A stretch of DNA of 17,264 nucleotides from Hyphochytrium catenoides (taxonomy: Eukaryota; Sar; Hyphochytriomycetes; Hyphochytriales; Hyphochytriaceae): positions 2,069 to 19,332 of the forward strand of contig FLMG01001292.1 of assembly GCA_900088475.1 (NCBI GenBank), read 5' to 3'. Below are positions 1 to 7,717 of the stretch, piece by piece. The position numbers were made by a program, and so were the translations under genes. Numbering within the stretch: the stretch's first letter is position 1; every line of letters starts with the position of its first letter. The notes under the pieces were generated by a model. That model did not search any database and had not been told where the DNA came from. It saw nothing but the letters and a program-made list of their open reading frames with translations.

Positions 1-107
1 GGAGATGAGCGAGCATAGAGAAAGCCGGAAATTAGCGCCGCCGCCGATCTGAAGGAAGTGGGGACAGCGACAGCAGGGACCAGACAAGCGCACCATGCCA
101 TCTGAAG

Positions 108-273
108 AATCCCGCCTGTGCTTCGCTACAACCAGGACTTCTTACAGAAGATCAGACAAGATGTTTTAGCGATAAACTTGTCGGCAATAGCGGAGAATGG
201 TTTTAGAGGAACTGGGGGAAAACTGGCTCTTGATGTGCATTGGTGCCGTGGAAACGGTGGCAGAAGAGTCTAA
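108..273 (+). CDS. 3' terminal exon of an unidentified gene (5' part outside window)
   Basis: The plus strand is open from just after a TGA at 103-105 to a TAA at 271-273, giving a 54-residue tail. It contains the segment RYNQDFLQKIRQDV, then a Gly/Arg/Lys-containing end that finishes GNGGRRV. The other frames of this stretch stop early. The only acceptor that avoids the upstream stop is the AG at 106-107, which makes the first base (108) the last base of a split codon. The earlier exons would lie before the window or within 1-103, where short open frames exist but none joins cleanly. The RY-x3-FL pattern recalls eIF4E-binding peptides, but the hydrophobic residue expected after the Leu is Gln here, so I do not assign a function. 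The gene converges on the Sec7 gene, with 192 bp between stop codons. Confidence 0.5.
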
Positions 274-465
274 GCAAAGAACTGGTTGGCGATTGGAGCC
301 TGTCATTCCGATTCGAGGATCTGTTTAGTGACTAAGTTGCATGTTGGCACTTCGTAAGATGAGAAGACTAGATAGGGGCAGGCCTATAAAATTGCCTGAC
401 TTGAGAATCCACCAACGATAGCAGCTGGACAATGAGTTGCTTGGTACAATGAGCCACGACCCTCA

Positions 466-3400
466 TCATAAGGATTGCGTAGCAAGGAGCCCTTCACTTT
501 TAACTTCTCCATCCTCAGGATTTTCCTCTAATTTGGTAGTGACAGTTGCAAGCTCTGGCCTTCCCTTAGCATCGTCCTCTGGTAGATCATCTCCGATGCT
601 GTTCATGATCTTAACCTGCTGTTCTGACAGGCAGATTGCCATCTCGCCTAATGGAGGAGGAAAGGGGAGTTCTTCCGTCCTTATGATGTTGGAAGGAATA
701 CAAGCTCTGCGCTCAGCGTCGTGTTCTTTGTTCATTTGTTCTTCGAATGGCTTTCTTTTTCTGTCTGCATTTTGAGGTGATGCCAGTTCTTCTGTACTCG
801 TCGGCATCCGCTTTACAGCGCACTTCTGGTTTCCCGAGGGCTGTAGTTTAGCTTTTCCACACAGGTAATGGGGATATGACGATGTTGATAAGATTTTAGA
901 GTATGATGTGTGGGAGCAGCCAGATAGCAGCGGAAGGGGTTGTGGACTGCTGGTCGTGGCATTCGATGATGATGAAGAAGGTTTGGTCGGAAACTTGGAT
1001 TGGAGGATGCATCGCTCAATGGCTTCTACCCAGCGGACACAATCCTCACTGTCCTGTGCCTTCATCGTTAGGTTTCGGTGCAGTCCTTGCACCAGAGCTC
1101 CTGCAGGCTTATACTTTGCACTTTTCATGAGTAGGCCGTCAAGTGAGTGAAGTTCTAGCCGCCGAGAGTGGCCTTCAACCTTCCTAACCGCGACGTTCTC
1201 CAAAGGGAAGAATCCCACTGGATCGACATCCTGTGTATGAACAGATATATCACCACCAGGGAGAAGACATTGAAAAGGAAAGACGAGAAAATGATGCGCA
1301 TCACGACAACAGAGATGCACAATTCTTACAACTAATGCCTTCTTCTCACTTCTAAAAGGACCCAATAGACAGAGATCTAGCTACCTCTTTATCCCTGAAA
1401 TAGTAGAGGCAGCTGTTGCTGAGGATAAACCACCGCTTCTTGAAGATCTGGTTTGAGCCTCCAGTCTTGTATAGCCAGCCGCTGATGTCGGGATCCTAGA
1501 AGAAGACGACGAGCAGACGGATGATATAAGGTAGGGTAGAATTGAGGATATAGAGAACCCGCGGTGGAATTCATACTGCTTATTCCGGGGGCCAGAGAAG
1601 GTTTCCTATCTTCAACTTACCGTGAAGAGATTGCCGTCGTCATCCCGCTCACGAAGAGTGATGATCTCATGTGCCTGTAAGGGGCAGCAACAAGCACAGG
1701 GATAATTGTTAGGAGCATCTGCTTGGTGCCCTAATTAACAGGATTCGACTCCTTGAGCTAATTGTTGAGTTAGATTGAATCAGAATCAAACCGGCGAGTC
1801 ACAGTTTCTGGCGTAGCCACACCGCTCAAGTCAGTGCTGCACGCTAAACTGAGGGTCATGAGTAGCAAGACTAAAGACATGTATCACCTGACAATTAGGT
1901 GGGAAGATGACTTTACAGGGTGAGATCTCAGAGCGCGATGACCATCGAAGAAAGCAGAGCAGGGCGTCGAGCGCAGGGAGCTATGGAGCAACCATAACAA
2001 GTGAGGAGGCTCCTTTCATTCTTATGGTATATACCGTGATGTTGTCGTAAATCTTCTCTAGAAAGGAGCGAGGAAGATCCATTCCGCAGTCGATTCCTCT
2101 GTTGTTTCTCACAAACTCGTCCCTTGTCATTCGCTTGTTCTTTCCCATCGAGGGATTATGAGCATCAGTGTTCAGCATGATGATTGAGAAGGCCTATACG
2201 CAGGAGGAGAGTATAATAGCAAGCCGAAATATGTCAGTGCCCAATCAGTATCTCCGCTAAACAGGTCAGCAAGGCCCTCAAGAACCGTCCGTGGTGCTAC
2301 CCGCACGGTACCTTACCAATATGTGCGCAGTATCATTTGACTGGAATACACTGGGGTTACTGGTGTGGAAAGCCTTGGCAAAAGCTTCCATGATGCGGTC
2401 TATCTTTTGGCTTTCTCCTGGTAGCTTGAACCGACTAAGGTACTGACGGAGGCATAACTCAAAAGGCTGGCCCCTGAAGCTAAAGGCTGCCACGTCGTAA
2501 GGGTTGAGGATCATAATGAGGTGAGAAGTTTGGATGGCGAGAGATGAAAGACAGTGAGAACTACAGAGAGAAAAAGGTGGTCGAAGGAGGGCCGCCACAG
2601 CCCTAGTTAACTCTAGCAAGAGGACTGGTTGAGCCTGTAGATAAACAACCATTGGCGTAGCGGACAAGAACCAAAAGTGATTAGAAGCGGCAGCTTGTCT
2701 GACCTTGTGCATAGGCAGACAGAACTTCTAGATTCAAACTCTCCGGTTCTCCAAGGTACTCGCCCACTTTCTCCTTGTTGAGCCCCCGAGTGTGACGGAG
2801 AAAATAAGCGACACCGGTTGCTAGACTAGGCTCCTACCATGCGGTCAAGAGGTAATGGAAGTGAGACTAGCTCTGGCGATCGAGATGAAAGCTAGGGGGC
2901 GATGATTCAATATTAAGAGGAAGCTGTTTGGAGCAGAATCGAGGGAGATGCACGACTCAGCCGATGGACCAGAGCGGCAGAGTTTACAAAGGTAATACTC
3001 GAGGAAGGAGGGTCGCTGTCTGGCATCAGGGAGAGGAAACCGTAAGAAACCATCTGTCAGGAATGCCGCCACGGACCTCAATGGCTCCGTCTTCCACGGG
3101 TTCAATCAGCCCGTTCTCAAGCGCGAACTTGATGCCCTTTCTCGGGTTAAGGTTAAAACGTCGGATGGCTGTTACGTAGGAATGGTGTCAATTTTGTTAG
3201 TTGTGACAGCAAGGCGGAGAAGGCGTGATCTTTAGTTGCGAACGAATAGGGAGTAGGATGGAAGGATAGACAGGTTGAAAGGAAAGGATAATAAGAGAAG
3301 AGCAACAACAAGGAGCTAAGTTGGCAAAAGAGATCTAGAAAGCCAAGGCAGCTTGTTACCTTGGTCATACATCCTTCGATGCGAGGAGTCCAACTCGCTA

Positions 3401-5597
3401 GAAACAGTTGATGAGGCCAAGGAAAGTCCCAAACTGGCACTGGAGGGTTGGTGGTGAATCGCTGTCTGCGTGAGGGAACGGCTGACTGACAGGGTATTCC
3501 TAGCATCACTCAACACCTCCTCTTTCTTCCCCTGTGAACTTTTGGTCTCTTCCACTTGGTACCAAGTTGCTGAAGACAAAAGTGGTACAGGGAGGACGTG
3601 CTGGTGCTTCTGCCTGTTTAGCTTTATCAAAAGTCTTCGGCGGCCAGACACGCAGGACATGAGATCGCCAATACTGTGACCAAGGAGGGCATCATGAGCG
3701 TTTACCTAAGGTAGTGCTCCATCACGGCTGCCTCTTTTTGGCACCGGAAGAGCAACGAGAGAGCAGCGGTCTCTGTGCCCTGTACACACATGCGGAGAAG
3801 GAGCAGCCTAGCTTGGCCTCCTGACAGAGAGTACGGAAGGTGTGACAAGGGGTATATTGACCATCGTTACCGACAAAGGCAAAAGAAAGGCACTACATCA
3901 AGAAGAACATGAAGGACGCTCGTCTCCCTACCTTGCACTCCGCAAGGGAGCAATAGTGCCTCTACTAGGGAAGAAAACGCTACTTGTGACGGGAACGCTT
4001 CTAAGAGGTCTTTCTCGTGTGGCAATTTGGCCGCATCTTGCTCAGGACTAGGTGCGGCTGTAAAGAGAAGCACTTGTGCCACCGGATCCATCTTTATCTT
4101 GATCTTTTGGCGGGCTCCGTTGTTAACCTGAAGGAATGGAATGCAGTTAGCAGGACAGTAAGCCACCACAAGCTAAGCATCTGATTAAACGACGATTATC
4201 CCGACCCGAGGAAATGAGCTAGTCAAGATTGGGAGATGAGCCTTACCAGAGTGGCCTCTATCCCGCACATAATAAGAAGAGCAGAACGAAACCTCCTGAG
4301 CAGCAGGGACCGTGAAAGGAATCGAGAAACGATAACGCTGGCTTCACGCCGTTTTATCTCCCATTGTACCCTTTCTCCTCTTTCTTGGTCAAGCTGAGCA
4401 ACCGCCTGTTGTCGTGCTTTGTAAGCCCTGTAGAAACGCTGGATTTTTCTAGCTGAGGCTTGTACTCTTTCTAAGGGATCACCCAGCCCTGATTTTAGAT
4501 CCAGATCTCTCTGACATAAACGCGAGGCTTGGCGCACGAGCACTGGCACTACCTCGGAGTGATATCGGCGAGACGCCTATATGTCCATGATTGAGAAAAA
4601 TTAAAAAGCTGAAGTCATGGACGCCCTTTAGTTGTATCTTACCGTTTGAAGCAGTGACGCTTGCAAGATGGCGTTTGCCCAGCTTTGTATGCCCTGTAGC
4701 GAACAGTCAGGATGGAGGCCGTTCTGTGAGCTAGGCTGCGTGGTTACAAAGGGGCTATTGACTGTGATAACATTCTATTTCTCTGATAGCGGGAGAAGAG
4801 GCCTATCGCTGCTTTTAGGACTAGGGCTGGGTAATAAATGGGCAGGGATAGGGGCCAAAGGTTTGGGATATGAGTCCCTACTTTAGAGGCTTCACTGCCG
4901 CTCTTCCAGAAGTGAAGGCCCTTTCCCTCCTTCGTAAGCACATGGAAGCCTGCGCCGTGAGAAGAGAAGCGCTGGTGGAGAAACGGTGGAAACTTTTGGA
5001 TGCAGTGTACTTCCTTAGGCTTCCTTCCTTCTTTACATTCTTCCTGGGAGGCATACAAGTACATGGTTGTGTCGCATAGCACGCACCAGCGATGCTTCCA
5101 AAGGGGATTGAAGCCCAGCCTACGAAACAAATAGCCCTGGAGGCAACAGAATACCAAAAGGCAGCGGAACGAAGGTGAGACGTGCGCCAGCATACGGAGT
5201 GAACAGCTCCATTAAGAAGCTCACCTCGCATTGGAAAGAAGAGCTGGAGTAAGGCCCGGCTGGCTTTGTGGATTCACTTTCCATCGACAGATTCGGAGCT
5301 TGTCTCAAAGAAACCGCACCGCAAGAGCTCGGAGCTGGCCTTTCACGGCATCCTTCTTCTTAGGAGCATCAACTTGCAGTCCGATCGTCAAGTCTGACAA
5401 GCTACTAGGCTGAGAAAGGACCCAGCTATCGCCCTCTTTTATGGAACCATCAAAGGTCCAGGGTCTACTGCTGGTGAATATGATTGAGAGTGTGTTCAAC
5501 GACTCCTAATGCGGCTTTACCGAGGTGCCTCTTTGCTGTCTTTGCCGGCGTCAAGCCACTCACTGGCTGACGGTAAGGTCGGCTAGGGTAGATGCGC
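466..5597 (-). CDS. ARF guanine-nucleotide exchange factor: ankyrin-like, PH, IQ, Sec7, PH (5' end incomplete)
   Basis: Predicted to catalyse GDP-to-GTP exchange on an ARF-family GTPase at membranes. Exons, in transcription order: 5597-5469, 5303-5225, 5136-4882, 4693-4643, 4576-4247, 4127-3932, 3820-3706, 3673-3360, 3168-3073, 2820-2704, 2486-2317, 2193-2035, 1674-1621, 1495-1385, 1230-466 (TGA at 468-466). Every junction keeps frame and gives 979 residues. Approximate residues from the first base shown: ankyrin-like 1-42, PH1 69-168, IQ 216-229, Sec7 485-680 with the catalytic Glu near 546 (YLGE), PH2 692-802, then a Ser-rich and acidic tail of about 175 residues. IQ-Sec7-PH is the order of the BRAG/IQSEC family; the N-terminal PH and ankyrin-like parts are extra. 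PH2 resembles cytohesins most. The weakest junctions are 5469/5303 (an alternative is that translation starts at the Met codon 5285-5283 and the ankyrin-like exon ends another gene at TAG 5467-5465) and 3073/2820 (donor gtggcg). Most of the model is firm; the 5' end is not. Confidence 0.88.
1000..1483 (-). other. C-terminal cytohesin-type PH domain (PH2)
   Basis: Encoded by 1495-1385 and the first 77 codons of the last exon. It reads [24 protein letters not shown], then after the junction [14 protein letters not shown] and a C-terminal helix with [11 protein letters not shown]. This tracks the cytohesin/Grp1 PH almost strand for strand and keeps the K-x-n-K-x-R phosphoinositide signature. Compared with Grp1, the Arg before the PLEN strand is Val and the Asn of the NH pair near the C-terminus is Leu, while the His remains. 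Phosphoinositide binding is therefore likely, but high-affinity PIP3 selectivity is uncertain. Confidence 0.88.
2035..3372 (-). other. Sec7 catalytic domain
   Basis: Spread over five exons, from the end of 3673-3360 to 2193-2035. It carries the first-helix region [14 protein letters not shown], motif 1 with the glutamic finger in GEYLGEPES, motif 2 as [19 protein letters not shown], and the hydrophobic-groove helix [14 protein letters not shown]. Both core motifs are intact, so the domain should be active. The length, about 195 residues, is normal for the family. The linkers line up with cytohesins at every exon junction. Confidence 0.95.
3674..3705 (-). other. 32-nt intron in the Sec7 gene
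   Basis: Between exons 3820-3706 and 3673-3360 the minus strand reads gtaaac at the donor and ggtcacag at the acceptor, only 32 nt in total. Without removal the frame meets TAA inside the donor. With removal the split codon (AG plus T, Ser) keeps both flanks in frame. The other introns of this gene are 66 to 360 nt. Confidence 0.65.
4403..4444 (-). other. IQ motif (calmodulin-type binding site)
   Basis: The residues [14 protein letters not shown] fit IQ-x3-R-x4-R, the calmodulin or light-chain binding helix, and lie between PH1 and Sec7. BRAG/IQSEC exchange factors also carry an IQ motif ahead of Sec7, so calcium/calmodulin input is a reasonable inference. About 40 residues later a basic, hydrophobic stretch ([14 protein letters not shown]) could be a degenerate second site, but it lacks the Gln. 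Confidence 0.7.
4643..5233 (-). other. N-terminal PH domain (PH1) of the Sec7 protein
   Basis: Three exons (5303-5225, 5136-4882, 4693-4643) join in phase 0 to make a pleckstrin-homology fold. The first strand begins E-G-Y-L across the first junction, the second strand carries [16 protein letters not shown], and the C-terminal helix holds the near-invariant Trp in [10 protein letters not shown]. The exact splicing of this helix from a 51-nt exon is strong support for the intron calls. The basic K-x-n-R signature of the beta1-beta2 loop is present only loosely ([14 protein letters not shown]), so lipid specificity cannot be stated. Confidence 0.8.
5469..5597 (-). other. Ankyrin-repeat-like exon of the Sec7 gene
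   Basis: Exon with acceptor aacacag and donor gtagac. It encodes a segment with [12 protein letters not shown] followed eleven residues later by VVEHTL. This fits the ankyrin pattern G-x-TP-x2-xA, a helix-breaking Gly, then VV-x2-L, with a few extra residues between the helices. Only one repeat-like unit is visible, so it may be the last repeat of an array encoded by exons further right. The frame is open to a TAG at 5467-5465, so the exon either splices into the PH1 exon (phase agrees) or ends a separate gene. Confidence 0.45.
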
Positions 5598-5771
5598 CTG
5601 TGTTATTATTGCTTGTCTTGGCTCTCTAAGTTCTACACCTCCGCTGCTGAGACCGACGCCACCTTTCTTCTTATCAGCCCTGGCCCGCCCCGTCACTTCC
5701 CTTCGTCACATCTTCACAGCCTCACCCCCGGGAGAATACCTTGTCCCAGAGTCACGACGACACTCACCTAC

Positions 5772-5910
5772 AGCAGTGCGGTAGCTGCAATCGCCGAACC
5801 CCCGTGGTGGGTGACTGCTGAAATACTGACAAGTGTAAACGCGTAACCCCTGGTGCAGTGCTCCTCCAGGATCAGAGCCGGATCTCCGTCTTCTTCTATC
5901 TTGTGATGAG
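5772..5910 (-). other. Candidate upstream exon of the Sec7 gene, frame ambiguous
   Basis: The acceptor tctacag (AG at 5912-5911) and overlapping donors gtaggt / gtgagt (near 5771-5766) bracket about 139 nt that are open in two minus-strand frames. One frame gives KIEEDGDPALILEEH and can join 5597 with the right phase (CT plus G, Leu). The other gives a Gly/Arg-rich peptide that joins via an acceptor inside the ankyrin-like exon. I cannot choose between them from sequence alone. Confidence 0.35.
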
Positions 5911-6222
5911 CTGTAGAACTGCTTGTATGTACACTATGATGTGAAGCCAGCCTGTATATCCTGCATCCTACACTATGACCATTGGAGTACACTTAGTAAC
6001 GGCTCTTGCTACACCAGCAGGAGCAGCACCAGCAGCAACAGGAGTGGGAAGGGACGCGCCTGCTTTATTCTTGGGCGCAAGGAAATAGAAGAGGGAGGAG
6101 GGTGGTCATAAGGAGGACAGTAACACCAACATTAGTTTATTTTCTTATTTCTTAGAAGAAGAGAATGCAGTAGTAAAGGTTCTGAAGCGCCTTCCTCTTC
6201 AACTGTTGGACCCAGCCCTTAC

Positions 6223-6378
6223 TTGCATGGTGATGAGCGTGGTGATGATGGTGGTCTCAGCGCTACGCCCTCTTCTTCCTCCCTCTTCTTCTTCTCCTCC
6301 GTTTTCTATCGTTATTGCCGAGTATTCTTCTTCTTTTTCCGGTAATGATGATGGAGGGAAGAGAGCGTGTTGAAGCGT
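6223..6378 (-). other. Candidate acidic exon upstream of the Sec7 gene
   Basis: The minus-strand frame is open from a TGA at 6381-6379 to a consensus donor (CAA|gtaagg, GT at 6222-6221). It reads a Pro/Ser stretch, then EKEEEYSAITIENGG, a run of Glu and Gly, and ETTIITTLITMQ. The strong donor favours a real exon, but no good pyrimidine-rich acceptor is seen to its right, and the GAA-rich base composition could keep the frame open by chance. Confidence 0.3.
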
Positions 6379-6531
6379 TCATTCAGTGCTTTGTAACACG
6401 TGTTGTCTCTTCTTCATGTTCTTCTTCTTCTTTCTCTTCTCTCCTTCTGCCTCTTCTTCTGTTACATCTCCTTCTTCTTCTTCTTCTTCTCCATCTGCTT
6501 CTTTTCCTTCTTGTTCCTCTTTTCCTTCGTT
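6271..6531 (+). repeat. TTC/CTT-rich polypyrimidine tract
   Basis: Two imperfect CTT/TCT blocks (about 6271-6310 and 6405-6531) make the plus strand strongly pyrimidine-rich and the minus strand GAA-rich. Long open frames here translate to Leu/Ser or Glu/Lys homopolymers and are composition artefacts unless transcripts show otherwise. Confidence 0.8.
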
Positions 6532-6645
6532 ATGGTAGTATTTTTTTTAGAGCAGTAGATAACCAAAAGGAGGCAAAAAAAGGGAAAAGACAACATCTTT
6601 CTTTGGAAGAGTTCCAGGTTCTAATGGCAAGCAGTAGTACCTCTA

Positions 6646-7206
6646 TTACTGCTCCCGCGGCTCAAAGAGAATATCCTTTATGATGAGTTCTAGGCTTTTA
6701 TAACCGGCGGCACTTCTACTGCTGTTCTCGAAAAAAATAAATAACGACGGCCATGACAAGGATAACTGTTGTTCTGAACAGAGGACGAAGGCAGCATAAT
6801 CATTAAATTCGAAGACGATATCAACATTATCGTCAAACGCTTTCCTCAAACTAGGCCTCAAAAAATTGAACGAAAGGACATAATTTTTGGGCCACCATTT
6901 ATGTGTCGGAAGGAGAACAAGAAAAGTTAACTCGTGTCGTCCGTAGGCTTGTCCGCCCACGTGAACACAGCAATAATGTGGTGTGATGACGGAGGTGGGC
7001 AGAGTCCAGCCACGGAAGTAAGAGTTATCGCCATTGGCCGTCCTCCCTTCTGCCCTCAACATTACGATCTTTCTCTCCACCGAGTCCCGACGAGTAAGTC
7101 TACGGCGAGGGAGGTGGAACAAAGAAGGAGAACAAGAAGGGCTCATAACATCATAAAAAGAAGGAAGATAGCTATTGTCAAAAGGTGGATGAGGCCAAGG
7201 GATCAC
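6646..7206 (-). CDS. Hypothetical open frame, 186 codons
   Basis: An uninterrupted minus-strand frame ending at TAA 6648-6646. It is the second-longest unspliced frame in the left half of the window. The N-terminal part is Pro/Ser/Arg-rich, and the C-terminal part contains hydrophobic and acidic stretches such as FDDNVDIVFEFNDYAAF. I recognise no family. It is more AT-rich than the Sec7 exons. It might be an early exon of the Sec7 gene, a separate short gene, or a chance frame: one frame this long in 17 kb is not statistically compelling. Confidence 0.25.
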   Translation of the reverse strand: MIPWPHPPFDNSYLPSFYDVMSPSCSPSLFHLPRRRLTRRDSVERKIVMLRAEGRTANGDNSYFRGWTLPTSVITPHYCCVHVGGQAYGRHELTFLVLLPTHKWWPKNYVLSFNFLRPSLRKAFDDNVDIVFEFNDYAAFVLCSEQQLSLSWPSLFIFFENSSRSAAGYKSLELIIKDILFEPREQ

Positions 7207-7697
7207 CGCCCACCAGCGTTAGATATTAATTATAGAGTGAGGAAGACAAAGGAAGCAAAGGGGAGAGTGAGAAGAGATAGATAATGATTGACAGTAGCGT
7301 GACATAGCGCCAACGCGACGCCAGCGTCCATCCCGTCCGTCCACCTACCCAATCCGTCAATTACTATGTGCCACTATCTGCACTTCTTGGTGAATGTTCC
7401 ACTGATTTTATAGCCTTTCTCTGTTATCATCGTCTTCCCTGCGCATGGCGTAGTGCTAGCCCCGCGGGGATCGTGATAATCAAGCACCATCATCAGGTTC
7501 CCCGCGCTGACTGATAACTAGTCCTGCTCCCTTCCTCTCTGGTGCTCTTGTAGGTACTCTTCTTGTCCACCCAGACCTTACTTCCTCCTACCTCCCGTTC
7601 TCAAGGGTTAATAAAGAGCGGCGTTATATACTTCCAATAATGCTGTGGCATAGTAGGGAGAGCAATAGAAACTCTCTCACCCTCTTCTCATTAGCAG
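7207..7697. other. Putative divergent intergenic region, no gene seen
   Basis: Stop codons are frequent in all frames and I find no exon with paired splice sites. It lies between the minus-strand genes on the left and the plus-strand gene starting at 7718, so promoters are expected here. A perfect 8-bp inverted repeat (7463-7470 with 7499-7506, CG-rich, 28-nt loop) overlaps the palindrome ccccgcgggg at 7460-7469. Confidence 0.4.
7624..7630 (+). promoter_or_regulatory. TATA-like element
   Basis: The sequence ttatata lies about 90 bp upstream of the proposed start codon at 7718. The position suits a core promoter, but the motif is common by chance and no transcript start is known. Confidence 0.2.
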
Positions 7698-7717
7698 TCT
7701 TCTTCTCGCCTCGAAGA

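Noticed and set aside
437-775. 112-codon plus-strand open frame
   Set aside because: It is antisense to the acidic tail of the Sec7 protein and has no motif or splice support.
1231-1365. Extension of the last Sec7-gene exon to a Met codon at 1365
   Set aside because: The exon at 1495-1385 supplies the first PH strands and joins in phase at 1230, so 1231-1384 is intron.
6315-6683. 122-codon plus-strand frame rich in Leu and Ser
   Set aside because: It is a translation of TTC/CTT repeats; composition explains the missing stops.
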